Origin: Alysiella filiformis
GTDB lineage: Bacteria; Pseudomonadota; Gammaproteobacteria; Burkholderiales; Neisseriaceae
Direction of reading: 5' to 3'
Length of the DNA: 64,000 bases
Assembly: GCF_014054525.1 (NCBI RefSeq)
Contig: NZ_CP059564.1
Coordinates: 1,126,357 to 1,190,356 of the forward strand
Shown: piece after piece, positions 46,773 through 57,167 of the stretch
How positions within the stretch are numbered: the stretch's first letter is position 1
How the letters are laid out: each line of letters opens with the position of its first letter
Program-made: the position numbers and the translations under genes
The notes under the pieces: generated by a model
Seen by the model: only the letters and a program-made list of their open reading frames with translations
Told to the model about the DNA's origin: nothing
The model's database searches: none

Positions 46773-46889
46773 CGCGTTTTTTCCCAATTCTGTGCCGTTT
46801 CAGGCGAAGATTTCCCTATTTTGTATTTTTTTTTCCATCACAAACGTTTCAGGCAGCCTGAAACGCTTTTTCACGAAAACTTTTCAATC

Positions 46890-48253
46890 ATGCACGTTTC
46901 TGAACTTCAAACCAAACACATTACCGAATTGCTTGCCCAAGCCGAACAAATGGGCATTGAAAACGCCAATCGCTTACGCAAACAAGACCTTGTTTTTACG
47001 ATTGTGCGCGAATTGATGAAAGATGGGCAGGAGTTTATCTGCTCGGGTACGCTGGAAACGCTGCCCGATGGCTATGGCTTTTTGCGTAGCCCCAGCACTT
47101 CTTATTTGGCTTGCCCCGATGACATTTATGTGTCGCCCAATCAAATTCGCCGTTTCAATTTGCACACGGGCGACACGATTGAAGGCACGGTGCGCGTCCC
47201 CAAAAACGATGAAAAATATTTTGCGCTGGTGCGTTTGGACACCGTTAATGGCGACCACCCCGAAGCCTGCCGCCACAAAGTTTTATTTGAAAACTTAACG
47301 CCCTTGTTTCCCACCAAACAGCTTAAATTGGAACGCGACATTCAGGCAGCCGAAAATTTAACAGGGCGCATTATTGACCTGATTTCCCCCATTGGTTTGG
47401 GGCAACGCGCCTTGTTGGTTGCGCCACCCAAATCGGGCAAAACCGTGATGTTGCAAAACATCGCCCACGCAATTACGGCAAACAATCCCGATGTGGAATT
47501 GATTGTGCTGCTGATTGACGAACGCCCCGAAGAAGTTACCGAAATGACGCGAAGTGTGCGCGGCGAAGTGGTGTCGTCCACATTTGATGAGCCTGCCCAA
47601 CGCCACGTTCAAGTTGCCGAAATGGTGATTGAAAAAGCCAAACGCATGGTGGAACACAAAAAGACGTGGTCATCTTGCTGGACAGCATCACGCGATTGGC
47701 GCGCGCCTACAACACGGTTGTGCCAACTTCGGGCAAAGTGCTGACGGGCGGTGTGGACGCCAATGCCTTGCATCGTCCCAAACGCTTTTTTGGCGCAGCG
47801 CGTAATGTGGAAGAGGGCGGTTCGCTGACCATCATCGCCACCGCTTTGGTGGACACGGGCAGCCGCATGGACGATGTGATTTTTGAAGAATTTAAAGGCA
47901 CAGGCAATATGGAGCTGAATTTGGAACGCAGGCTGGCTGAAAAGCGCGTGTTTCCCGCCATCAACATCAACAAATCAGGCACGCGCCGTGAAGAATTGTT
48001 GGTGTCGCCCGACCAGTTGCAAAGAATGTGGCTGTTGCGCCGCTCGCTGCATGGCATGGACGATATTGAAGCGGCAGAATTTTTGCTCAACAAATTGAAA
48101 GAAACCAAAAACAATGCCGAATTTTTTGATGTGATGCGTGGCGGTTCAGGCAGCCGCGTTGCGCCCAAACCCTCTGCCAGCAGCAAAAACAGCGACAGCA
48201 CCACCACCACCACGGTGCGGCGCGGTCGCAAGCCCAAAGCGGTAAGCGAGTAA
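46890..48253 (+). pseudogene. rho: Transcription termination factor Rho, single-base frameshift
   Basis: Rho is the RNA helicase that ends transcription. From ATG 46890 the first frame reads normal Rho (RNA-binding domain; Walker A in [14 protein letters not shown]; Walker B in [13 protein letters not shown]) up to EHKK, then diverges and stops at 47744. The correct continuation, [17 protein letters not shown] and onward, is in another frame to 48253. The break is at the A5 run 47658-47662, where A6 is expected (AAAAAAGAC). Rho is usually vital, so a sequencing error or a very recent mutation is more likely than true loss. After the normal end (NAEFFDVMR) there is a 36-residue Ser/Thr/Lys/Arg-rich tail not seen in standard 419-residue Rho. 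Confidence 0.9.
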
Positions 48254-48259
48254 GCACGT

Positions 48260-48463
48260 TTCAGGCAGCCTGAAAGTCCCAGTGGACGGCAAACCACATC
48301 AAATTGTTCAGGCAGCCTGAAAGTCCTAGCGGACGGCAAACCACACCAAATTATTCAGGCAGCCTGAAAGTCCTAGCGGACGGCAAACCACATCAAATTG
48401 TTCAGGCAGCCTGAAAGTCCTAGCGGACGGCAAACCACATCAAATTGTTCAAGCAGCCTGAAA
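48260..48463 (+). repeat. Four-unit 47-bp tandem array of DUS plus hairpin
   Basis: Units start at 48260, 48307, 48354 and 48401, exactly 47 bp apart, with a fifth, truncated and mutated DUS (TTCAAGCAGCCTGAAAA) at 48448. Each unit is a palindromic DUS followed by AGTCCTAGCGGACGGCAAAC and an AT-rich spacer. The first unit differs at two places (CCCAGTGG). It lies directly after rho and before yedI and may also terminate rho. Confidence 0.85.
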
Positions 48464-48512
48464 ACCTTTTTTTGACATTTTTTTTGACATTATTTTTTTA
48501 GGATACACACAC

Positions 48513-49385
48513 ATGGCATTTGCCTCTTTATTCACATTATTGGACGACATTGCCGCGATTATGGACGATGTGGCAGTGATGACCAAAATGGCAGCCAAAA
48601 AAACCGCAGGCGTGGTGGGCGATGATTTGGCGTTAAACGCCAACCAAGTTACAGGCGTACGCGCCGAACGCGAATTGCCGATTATTTGGGCGGTGGCAAA
48701 AGGTTCGCTCATCAACAAATTGATTTTGATTCCTGTGGCATTGATTTTGGCGGTGTTTGCGCCCGTTTTGATTGTGCCGTTGTTGATGTTGGGTGGGGCA
48801 TATTTGTGTTTTGAAGGCGTGGAAAAATTGTGGCACAAATTCGCCCACCGCCATCATCACGACACCGAAACCACCACGCAGCCAGAAAACGAATCCACCA
48901 GCGAAGCCGACAAAATCAAAGGTGCCATTCGCACCGATTTCATTTTGTCTGCCGAAATCATCATCATCGCGCTGGGCGTGGTCAAAGACTACGACACCAT
49001 GGTCAAGATTTTGGTGCTGTTTGCCATTGGCGTGGGCATGACCGTGCTGGTGTATGGCTTGGTGGCAATTTTGGTTAAATTGGACGATTTTGGTGCCTAT
49101 TTGGTGCGTCAAGGCAAAGCCAAATTGGGCAATGCGCTGTTGTGGTTCATGCCATGGTTTATGCGCGGATTGAGCGTGGTGGGGACTTTGGCGATGTTTT
49201 TGGTGGGCGGCGGCATTTTTGTGCATAACTGGGGCTGGTTGCACGAAACTTTACACGCGCTGCATTGGGACAGTGGCATAATGGAAATGTTGAGCAGCTT
49301 GGTGGTGGGTTTGCTGGTGGGGGCGATTTGCTGTGCGATTGTGTTGCCCATCATGAAATGGCGCGAACACAAATCGCCCAATTAA
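48513..49385 (+). CDS. yedI: YedI/DUF808-family inner-membrane protein
   Basis: A 290-residue membrane protein of the DUF808 family. The N-terminal block ASLFTLLDDIAAIMDDVAVM with KKTAGVVGDDLALNANQVTG is highly characteristic. Four to five membrane segments follow, interrupted by a His-rich cytoplasmic loop (HKFAHRHHHDTE) that could bind metal. The family function is unknown. AGGA lies nine bases upstream of the start. Confidence 0.88.
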   Translation: MAFASLFTLLDDIAAIMDDVAVMTKMAAKKTAGVVGDDLALNANQVTGVRAERELPIIWAVAKGSLINKLILIPVALILAVFAPVLIVPLLMLGGAYLCFEGVEKLWHKFAHRHHHDTETTTQPENESTSEADKIKGAIRTDFILSAEIIIIALGVVKDYDTMVKILVLFAIGVGMTVLVYGLVAILVKLDDFGAYLVRQGKAKLGNALLWFMPWFMRGLSVVGTLAMFLVGGGIFVHNWGWLHETLHALHWDSGIMEMLSSLVVGLLVGAICCAIVLPIMKWREHKSPN

Positions 49386-49459
49386 CGCGATAAAGATTTT
49401 CAGGCAGCCTGAAAACGCTTTGCGAGTATGATGTAATTTTAATTTTTATGGAAAACAAA

Positions 49460-50524
49460 ATGACAACCCTACAAAACGACACCTTTCTCCGCGCCCTGTT
49501 GCGCCAACCCGTTGAATACACACCCATTTGGATGATGCGCCAAGCAGGACGCTATTTGCCCGAATACCGCGCAACCCGCGCCCAAGCAGGCGGTTTTTTG
49601 GATTTGTGCAAAAACACCGAATTGGCAACCGAAGTAACCATTCAGCCGCTTGAACGCTTTGATTTGGACGCAGCCATTTTGTTTTCCGACATTTTGACCG
49701 TGCCAGACGCAATGGGCTTGGGTTTGTATTTTGAAACAGGCGAAGGACCAAAGTTTCAGAATCCCATTCAAAATGAACAAGCTGTGAGCCAGTTGCGTGT
49801 GCCTGATATGGCGAATTTGCGCTATGTGTTTGACGCGGTGGCGTCCATTCGCAAGGCTTTGAATGGGCGTGTGCCTTTGATTGGCTTTTCAGGCAGCCCG
49901 TTCACTTTGGCTTGCTATATGGTGGAAGGCGGTGGCAGCAAAGAATTTCGCACCATCAAATCCATGATGTACAGCCGCCCCGATTTGCTGCACAAAATTT
50001 TGGACGTGAACGCCCAAGCCGTAACCGCCTATTTGAACGAGCAAATCGCACACGGCGCACAAGCGGTACAAATTTTTGACACTTGGGGTGGCGTGTTGAG
50101 CCACACCGCATTCCGCGAGTTTAGCTTGCAATACATGAAACAAATCGTAAGCGGATTAAAACGCGAAAACGAAGGTCGCCAAGTGCCTGTGATTGTGTTT
50201 ACCAAAGGCGGCGGTCAGTGGCTGGAACATTTGGCAGATTGTGGCGCAGACGCTTTGGGCTTGGATTGGACGACCGATTTAGCGCAAGCCCGAGCGCGTG
50301 TGGGCAACAAAGTCGCTTTGCAAGGCAATTTTGACCCATTCGCGCTGTTTGGTTCGCCCGAGCATATCCGCACCGAAGTCAGCCGCATTTTGGGCGAATT
50401 TGGACACGGCACGGGACACGTTTTCAATTTGGGACACGGCATCAACCAACACACCGACCCCGAACACGCCAAAATTTTGGTGGACGCGGTGCATGAATTG
50501 TCGCGCCAGTATCATCAACAATAA
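49460..50524 (+). CDS. hemE: Uroporphyrinogen decarboxylase
   Basis: HemE decarboxylates uroporphyrinogen III to coproporphyrinogen III in heme synthesis. ATG 49460 ([14 protein letters not shown]) gives the standard 354 residues and is preceded by GGAAAAC; an ATG at 49448 is in frame. Substrate-binding [16 protein letters not shown] (about 22-37), the [14 protein letters not shown] block with its key aspartate and [19 protein letters not shown] are all present. The last is a conserved site that happens to encode a partial DUS. Confidence 0.97.
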   Translation: MTTLQNDTFLRALLRQPVEYTPIWMMRQAGRYLPEYRATRAQAGGFLDLCKNTELATEVTIQPLERFDLDAAILFSDILTVPDAMGLGLYFETGEGPKFQNPIQNEQAVSQLRVPDMANLRYVFDAVASIRKALNGRVPLIGFSGSPFTLACYMVEGGGSKEFRTIKSMMYSRPDLLHKILDVNAQAVTAYLNEQIAHGAQAVQIFDTWGGVLSHTAFREFSLQYMKQIVSGLKRENEGRQVPVIVFTKGGGQWLEHLADCGADALGLDWTTDLAQARARVGNKVALQGNFDPFALFGSPEHIRTEVSRILGEFGHGTGHVFNLGHGINQHTDPEHAKILVDAVHELSRQYHQQ

Positions 50525-50541
50525 AAACATTTCAGGCAGCC

Positions 50542-50653
50542 TGAAACCTTTGCAAAACCCGATTTTTTGAACTTTTTTGAAAAATAAATTTATTAAAATT
50601 CAATATATTGAAATTTTAAAAAATCAAATTTTAGGCGTTTTGCAAAGGTCTCA
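50542..50653. mobile_element. 112-bp miniature element, TIR TGAAACCTTTGCAAAAC
   Basis: TGAAACCTTTGCAAAAC (50542-50558) and GTTTTGCAAAGGTCTCA (50637-50653) are inverted with one mismatch and enclose AT-rich, non-coding sequence that contains a smaller dyad. The same terminal repeats bound 61945-62098. The hemE-trxB gap (363 bp) consists of this element followed by the one at 50660. Confidence 0.65.
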
Positions 50654-50659
50654 GCCTTA

Positions 50660-50827
50660 CAGTACACGACAATTTTTGATGTTGCCACAAACCCACTCCC
50701 TCCCCCTATGAAAGGGGGAGGGCTGGGGTGGGGGTTAGAGACCCAAAGCACCACACCCTAACCCTCCCCCGCCAGACGGGGGAGGGGATAGATTGCAGGC
50801 AGCCAAACCATTTTTGTCGTGTGGCGC
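50660..50827. mobile_element. Second copy of the CAGTACACGACA element
   Basis: Left end CAGTACACGACA (50660-50671) is exact; the right end reads TTGTCGTGTGGCG and is decayed. The CCCTCCCCC hairpins and the CACCCTAACCCTCCCCC core match the element at 2260-2430. Confidence 0.65.
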
Positions 50828-50875
50828 ATGGGGGTATTGAAAGGCAGCCCGTTATCCCCATTATCGTATTTTTAG

Positions 50876-51835
<960 letters not shown>

Positions 51836-51837
51836 TG

Positions 51838-51886
51838 TTTCAGGCAGCCTTTTGGGGGAAAATTTGCCCCAAAGCTGCCTGAAAAA
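51838..51886 (+). terminator. DUS-based hairpin after trxB
   Basis: TTTCAGGCAGCCTTTTGGGG and CCCCAAAGCTGCCTGAAA form a long stem, interrupted by one bulge, directly after the trxB stop. Confidence 0.65.
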
Positions 51887-51914
51887 CCATTTTCAAAACC
51901 AAAAGGAAATTGTG

Positions 51915-52970
51915 ATGAAATTGGCACATTTGGCTGTGGCAAGCGCAGCCGCTTTAATCTTAATGGCTTGCACATCGGAACAGGAAAAAGCCCAAAGCGC
52001 ACAAAATGAAGCGGCACAATCGGCTTTGCTGTGCCAAGACCCTGCTGTTGCGCCCAATGTCCGTGAAAGTTTGCAAAAAATGGTGCGCGATGAAGCCTTG
52101 AAAATTGCAGGCAGCAATTATCCCGATTTGGTGGATGCCGACAAATTGGTGGCTGCCGCAGGTTTGTTGGAAATCAATTTGCAGCAAATTCAAAATCAAA
52201 ATGGGGCGTGTTCGGCAGAATTGTTGGTGGGCATTCCCAAGCGCATTGTGAACGTGGCGCAGCAAAATGCGATTATTTTGGATATGGATAAACCCAACGC
52301 GATTATCAAACAACGCTTGTCGCAACACGCCACGCAAATTGATGAACGCACGTTAAGTACCCACCTTGCCTACACGGTAACACATCAAAATCAACAATTT
52401 GCCATTACTTACAACGACACCACTTTAAGCAGCATAGGCACGGCTTTGGCGATTGCCTTGCAGCCTTATGGCGTGAAAGACATGTTGACCATCAACGGCA
52501 AAACCATCAGCCGCGAACAAGCCATTGAGTTGATTAAAAATCCCAAGCCTGCCGCGCCGTCTGCACCCGAAGTGGCGGTTAAGGAAGTGCCAACCATTTC
52601 ACAGGCTGCCAGCGCACCTGCCAAACCGCACACACCGCCACCTGCCGCGCCCCAGCCTGAAACCAACACCGTTCCCGATACAGCACAATCGGACAACACC
52701 ATTGCTGCCGAACAGTTGGCACAAGCCGAGCAAGAACACAAACGTGCCGACACCGAAATCAAACAAGCATGGCGCAAAATTGACCCTGCCATTCAACAAA
52801 CTTTGGTGGAAGAGCAAAAAACGTGGGAAAGCCAAAAACGCCAACGCTGCCTGAAAGCCGCCGCCCAAGGCAACAGCGACCGCGAAAGCCATTATTTGCA
52901 CATGCAATGCGATACCAAACTCACATACGAACGCATTAAATATTTGAATGGATACAGCATTCAGGAATAA
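51915..52970 (+). CDS. Lipoprotein with C-terminal LprI/DUF1311-like domain
   Basis: A 351-residue lipoprotein. The signal peptide ends in a lipobox LMAC at about 16-19. The middle third has no recognised fold; a proline/alanine-rich linker (about 210-260) follows. The last 80 residues (AWRKIDPAIQQTLVEEQKTW, then KRQRCLKAAA ... HYLHMQCDTKLTYERIKYL) have the helical, two-cysteine pattern of LprI/DUF1311 domains, some of which inhibit lysozyme. The start at 51915 has AAGGAAAT upstream. Confidence 0.7.
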   Translation: MKLAHLAVASAAALILMACTSEQEKAQSAQNEAAQSALLCQDPAVAPNVRESLQKMVRDEALKIAGSNYPDLVDADKLVAAAGLLEINLQQIQNQNGACSAELLVGIPKRIVNVAQQNAIILDMDKPNAIIKQRLSQHATQIDERTLSTHLAYTVTHQNQQFAITYNDTTLSSIGTALAIALQPYGVKDMLTINGKTISREQAIELIKNPKPAAPSAPEVAVKEVPTISQAASAPAKPHTPPPAAPQPETNTVPDTAQSDNTIAAEQLAQAEQEHKRADTEIKQAWRKIDPAIQQTLVEEQKTWESQKRQRCLKAAAQGNSDRESHYLHMQCDTKLTYERIKYLNGYSIQE

Positions 52971-53048
52971 AAAAGCATTCAGGCAGATGGCATTTTTGTT
53001 TAACGCCAGTTTGGGATAAAAGTGATTGAACAATTTCAGTAACTTTGC

Positions 53049-53135
53049 TCCCTCTCACTGTGGGAGAGGGCTGGGGAGAGGGTATGCTGCTCAACAAGCC
53101 CGCTCTCCAACGCTTTCCCACGGGGAGAGAGCTGG
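53049..53135. repeat. CCCTCTC/GAGAGGG palindromic repeat
   Basis: CCCTCTCACTGTGGGAGAGGG followed by CTGGGGAGAGGG and, further on, GCTCTCC ... GGGGAGAGAGC. Related to the repeat inside recJ. It occupies part of the 331-bp gap between the LprI-like gene and the binding-protein gene. Confidence 0.6.
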
Positions 53136-53253
53136 TTTATTGGCACATTGACAGTGATTTATCCCGAGTTCGCGTTTGTTTATAAAGCATATGTGTTTTG
53201 CGTATTTGTTTGTGAGACGCATTTTGCGTAAAATCCGCCTTTTTTTGTGGGAT

Positions 53254-53268
53254 AAGATGACACATCTT
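53254..53268. promoter_or_regulatory. AAGATG-ACA-CATCTT dyad upstream of the binding-protein gene
   Basis: A perfect 6-bp dyad 33 bp before the start of the lipoprotein gene at 53302. It could be an operator or a leader hairpin. Apart from this and the repeat at 53049, I see nothing in the 52971-53301 gap. Confidence 0.3.
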
Positions 53269-53301
53269 GCGCCACATCACACAACCATTTAGGAAAAAAT
53301 C

Positions 53302-54213
53302 ATGTTTCAAAAATTCACTTTAACCGCCGCAGCCGCCCTTGTTTTGGCAGCCTGTAACGGTCAAAACAACACCGCACAAAGCAGCAATGCGCCAGCAGCC
53401 AGCACACCAGCAGCCGCCAGCAGCGCGAATGTCCCCGTTGCTGCACAAGGTTCTGCTTGTGATACTGTGGTTGTGCCAGCCACGTCCAATGTTTCAGGCA
53501 GCCTGATTGAGCGCATCAACAACAAAGGCGTGATTACCGTTGGCACAGAAGGCACTTACGCCCCCTTTACCTACCACGATGCAAGCGGCAAACTTACAGG
53601 CTACGATGTGGAAGTAACCTGCGCCGTTGCCGCCAAATTAGGGGTAAAAGTGGCGTTCAACGAAACCAACTGGGATTCCATGCTGGCAGGTTTGAAAGGC
53701 GGTCGCTTTGATTTGGTGGCAAACCAAGTTGCGCTGACTTCGCCCGAACGCCAAGCCACATTTGACAAATCCGAACCATACAGTTGGAGCGGCGCAGCCA
53801 TGATGGCACGCGCAGGCGAAACCCGATTCAATGCACTTGCCAACATCAAAGGCTTTAAAGCCGCCCAAACTTTGAGCAGCAACTATGGCGAAGAAGCCAA
53901 AAAAGCCGAAGCGGAAATTGTGCCTGTTGATGGCATGGCGCAAGCCTTAACTTTGGTGCAACAACAACGCGCCGATTTAACCTTAAACGACAGCTTATCG
54001 TTTTTGGATTATTTGAAGAAAAACCCCAATTCAGGTTTGCAAATTGTGTGGACGGCTGGCGCGGAAGACAAAAAAGGCGCAGGCTTGGTTGCCAATAAAG
54101 GCAATGACGAAGCATTAGCCAAAATCAGCACCGCCATCAAAGAATTGCAAGCAGACGGCACGTTGAAAAAATTGGGCGAAGAATTTTTCGGCAAAGATGT
54201 GAGCGTGCAATAA
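53302..54213 (+). CDS. Cystine-type ABC transporter substrate-binding lipoprotein
   Basis: A 303-residue periplasmic binding protein. Lipobox VLAAC at about 14-18, then an A/S/P-rich linker and a family 3 fold: ITVGTEGTYAPFTYHDASGK, LTGYDVEVTCAVAAKLGV, FDLVANQVALTSPERQATFD and GTLKKLGEEFFGKDVS at the end. The layout resembles TcyJ/FliY cystine-binding proteins. A DUS is translated in the linker (VSGSLIERIN). Candidate partner of the permease and ATPase at 35813-37292. Confidence 0.87.
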   Translation: MFQKFTLTAAAALVLAACNGQNNTAQSSNAPAASTPAAASSANVPVAAQGSACDTVVVPATSNVSGSLIERINNKGVITVGTEGTYAPFTYHDASGKLTGYDVEVTCAVAAKLGVKVAFNETNWDSMLAGLKGGRFDLVANQVALTSPERQATFDKSEPYSWSGAAMMARAGETRFNALANIKGFKAAQTLSSNYGEEAKKAEAEIVPVDGMAQALTLVQQQRADLTLNDSLSFLDYLKKNPNSGLQIVWTAGAEDKKGAGLVANKGNDEALAKISTAIKELQADGTLKKLGEEFFGKDVSVQ

Positions 54214-54220
54214 TGTTTTT

Positions 54221-54265
54221 GGGCTGCCTGAACGCATGGTGTTCAGGCAGCCTGCATTCATTTTT
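54221..54265 (+). terminator. Inverted DUS pair after the binding-protein gene
   Basis: GGGCTGCCTGAAC and GTTCAGGCAGCC form a 12-bp stem; TTCATTTTTT follows. Confidence 0.6.
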
Positions 54266-54289
54266 TAATTTGGAATAGGAACACACAAA

Positions 54290-57052
54290 ATGAAAAAATC
54301 ATTCTCTAAAAAAATATTGGCAATGTGCGTGGCGACTGCGTTTGTTGCGCCCAATGCGTTGGCGGCAGACCCACAAGTTGTCCGTCATTGTACCGAAAAT
54401 GACAGCACAACTTGCCATTTTACCTACAACTTTACCTACAACAATCCCAACAATGTGGAACAATGGCAACATAACCAAAATTACTTTGAGTGGACGCACA
54501 ATAACGCACCATTGCAAAAAGAAGACTTGGCAAGCACCAATCTGAAAGTTGTGGTGTCGGGCAATGTGAAAAACAAAACCACCAACAGCACAGGCATCAA
54601 ACCTTCGTCCTTTCCCAATCAAAGTTTTGAAAAAAGACATGACCATGTGGTTGGCATTTATGGCGATGCGCTTAACAGATTCGCAACGGAAGAAACCGCA
54701 GAATTGGAAGTTTTGCCCAATACCGTTGCCACTTTGTCCATGCAACCCGAAGACAGTTCGGTCATTTATGTTGTGGGCAACACCACCGCCAACATTCACA
54801 AAAATGCGCGTTTGGTTGTGAACCCCAGCTATGCCGAAGTCAATCAAGTGGACATGACACAATATGACGAAGAAAAAAAAGACGATTATCAAGCAGGTTC
54901 TGCCATTGAAGCCTATGGCGACAAAGCCAAAGTCAATAATTCTGCCGATATTGAATTAACAGGCAAAAATGCCAGTGGTGTACGCGTATACGATAATGCC
55001 ACCGTAAACATGAGCAACCACAGCATTCAACTGAATGGCAACTGGACAATGGGTTTTGATACCTTAAACAAAGGCAAAATCACCGCAGACAATGTGCAAA
55101 TTTCAGGCAGCGCAGAAAAAACATTCGCATTCATTGGCGACAACATTCATTTGAATAACTCAAAGGTGGATTTAACAGGCAAATCATCATTTGTTACCGA
55201 CAACATCGGTGGCGATGAAACCACGATTACACAAAACATCAACAACAGCACTTTATCCGCCGAATATGGCATTTTTCTCACGCCTGATGAAGAAGACAAA
55301 TTCAATTACGTCATGAATTTGCAAAACAGCACATTATCGGGTCGCACCGCTTTATTGGTTGCCCAGCCTGAAAACCTTGATGTATTCGCAGAGGGCGATG
55401 TGGTCGGCAACATCACACTCAACGCCCACAACAGCACATTATCGGGTGCCAGCATTTTGAACAATCAAAGTGCCAATGCAACAGCAAACCGCAACATCAC
55501 TTTAAATTTAACCCACAACAGCACTTGGACAATTCAAAACAGCAGCGAAATTGACACGCTGAAATTGGACAATGCCACCGTAAAAATCGGCAAAGCCAAT
55601 GGATACAATACTTTAACTGTCAATGGCGATTTGTCGGGCAATGGCGCATTCCACATGAACAGCGACATTGCGGGCAATCAAAGCGATTTGTTGGACGTGA
55701 AAGGTGCGGTTTCAGGCAGCCATGTTTTGCACATTGAAAACACGCGCAGCGAACCTGCCACCACAGACGGCAAATTAACCGTTGTGAAAACAGGTTCAAG
55801 TGGCGCAGACGCATTCAAATTGGGCAATGCCAAAGGTGTGGTGGAAGCTGGCAAATATTTGTATGCGCTCAAACAAAATGGCAACAACTGGCAACTGGTT
55901 TACGACAACACCCAAAAGCAGCCTGAAAACACCACGCAGCCAGCCGCTCAACCGAACACGACTGTACCTGCACAAAACGCGAACCCAGTCGCACAACCGA
56001 ATACGACTGTACCTGCACAAAACGCGAACCCAGTCGCACAACCCAACACGACTGCACCTGCACAAAACGCGAACCCAGTCGCGCAACCCAACACGACTGC
56101 ACCTGCACAAAACGCGAACCCAGTCGCGCAACCCAACACGACCACACCAGCGCAAAACACCACCACGCCCAGCGTAAACAAAAATTTCCGCTACGATTTG
56201 GTTGGCAGCATGGCACACGCGCAAGTTGCCACCAGCGCATTGCAAGCACAAAACCAAGTCTTGAACCAACGCCAACTTGCTTTGCACCAAGCGCAACGTT
56301 TGCATGGCGCGTGGATTTTGGGCGAAAACAGCCAGTCTGAACGCAAAAACAGCAGCGTGAATGGCGGCAATGTTTCGGGTTTCAAAGACAAATCAAACGC
56401 TTGGCAAATCGGCTTGGATAAAGAAATGGGCAATGGCTATGCGGGCGTGTTGGCGGGATACGGTCGCCACAATATTGATTATCATGTTGATTTGTATGAT
56501 GATTCAAAAATCCGCAGCCACACCTTTGCCGCTTACGGTGGCTTAACAGGCAGCGATGGCTGGTTTGGCGATGCGACTTTACGCCACACGCGCTACACCG
56601 CCGAAAACCCCCAATTTGCCCGAGACCGTTTCCGCATCAACAGCTTGAATCTACAAGGCGGCAAAAATGTGGCTTTGAATGAAACTTGGACGCTGATTCC
56701 GAATGCGTCTGTTACCATTGGGCGACTTTCAGGCAGCAATATGATGAAAAACAGCACTTTGTTGCAAAGTCGCGCTGGTGTTGATGTGCAAAGCAAATGG
56801 ACTTCGGCAAACGGTGTGTTGTTTCAACCCAAATTGGGCGTGTATTATGTGGGCGACCACCGTGGCGTTGATGTGGCGTTTAATCAGGAAAATTTCCGCG
56901 CCAAAAGCGCAGGCAGCCGCGTGGCAGCACGGGTGGGAACCGATGTTTTCTTCAATAAAAACAATCAAATTCACTTGAATTTGCACACCGAACACGGCAA
57001 TCAATTCAAACGCCATTATGGGCTTGATGTGGGCTTGCGCCACGCTTGGTAA
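54290..57052 (+). CDS. Autotransporter (type Va) with 15-residue repeats
   Basis: A 920-residue outer-membrane autotransporter. The signal peptide ends near residue 25 (VAPNALAAD). The passenger (30-540) is rich in N, T, S and in short beta repeats (NNSTLSAEYGIF, NSTLSGRTALLV, HNSTLSGASIL), as in right-handed beta-helices of the pertactin type. A linker of four to five repeats PNTTVPAQNANPVAQ (about 555-620) precedes the 12-stranded barrel (GAWILGENSQ ... AGVLAGYGRHNIDYH), which ends RHAW. No protease or lipase triad is visible in the passenger. It probably acts in adhesion or aggregation; this is inference. Confidence 0.88.
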   Translation: MKKSFSKKILAMCVATAFVAPNALAADPQVVRHCTENDSTTCHFTYNFTYNNPNNVEQWQHNQNYFEWTHNNAPLQKEDLASTNLKVVVSGNVKNKTTNSTGIKPSSFPNQSFEKRHDHVVGIYGDALNRFATEETAELEVLPNTVATLSMQPEDSSVIYVVGNTTANIHKNARLVVNPSYAEVNQVDMTQYDEEKKDDYQAGSAIEAYGDKAKVNNSADIELTGKNASGVRVYDNATVNMSNHSIQLNGNWTMGFDTLNKGKITADNVQISGSAEKTFAFIGDNIHLNNSKVDLTGKSSFVTDNIGGDETTITQNINNSTLSAEYGIFLTPDEEDKFNYVMNLQNSTLSGRTALLVAQPENLDVFAEGDVVGNITLNAHNSTLSGASILNNQSANATANRNITLNLTHNSTWTIQNSSEIDTLKLDNATVKIGKANGYNTLTVNGDLSGNGAFHMNSDIAGNQSDLLDVKGAVSGSHVLHIENTRSEPATTDGKLTVVKTGSSGADAFKLGNAKGVVEAGKYLYALKQNGNNWQLVYDNTQKQPENTTQPAAQPNTTVPAQNANPVAQPNTTVPAQNANPVAQPNTTAPAQNANPVAQPNTTAPAQNANPVAQPNTTTPAQNTTTPSVNKNFRYDLVGSMAHAQVATSALQAQNQVLNQRQLALHQAQRLHGAWILGENSQSERKNSSVNGGNVSGFKDKSNAWQIGLDKEMGNGYAGVLAGYGRHNIDYHVDLYDDSKIRSHTFAAYGGLTGSDGWFGDATLRHTRYTAENPQFARDRFRINSLNLQGGKNVALNETWTLIPNASVTIGRLSGSNMMKNSTLLQSRAGVDVQSKWTSANGVLFQPKLGVYYVGDHRGVDVAFNQENFRAKSAGSRVAARVGTDVFFNKNNQIHLNLHTEHGNQFKRHYGLDVGLRHAW
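55952..56161 (+). repeat. 45-bp in-frame tandem repeat in the autotransporter linker
   Basis: Units start at 55952, 55997, 56042 and 56087, 45 bp apart, with a diverged fifth at 56132. Each encodes PNTT(V/A)PAQNANPVAQ. The high identity would allow copy-number change by slippage without loss of frame. Confidence 0.88.
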
Positions 57053-57167
57053 TGTTGTCATCAACCGCGCTTTTTCTTTTGGGGGAATGCGCGGTTTGCC
57101 TTTTCAGGCTGCCTGAAAATGGCTACAATCGCTGTTTTTCAATTTTCTGCTCATGCAAGGAAAAACC

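Noticed and set aside
47650-47670. Programmed frameshift in rho
   Set aside because: CAC-AAA-AAG lacks a proper X-XXY-YYZ heptamer for -1 slippage and no Rho is known to need one; a sequencing error or mutation is simpler.
48260-48463. Possible CRISPR array
   Set aside because: The whole 47-bp unit is repeated with hardly any variable spacer, and there is no cas gene in the window.
55796-56305. Open antisense frames with a repeated CAGAVVLGCATGFAF-like pattern across the autotransporter linker
   Set aside because: They exist only because the 45-bp repeat lacks stops in every frame; the plus-strand frame is the one with a signal peptide and barrel.
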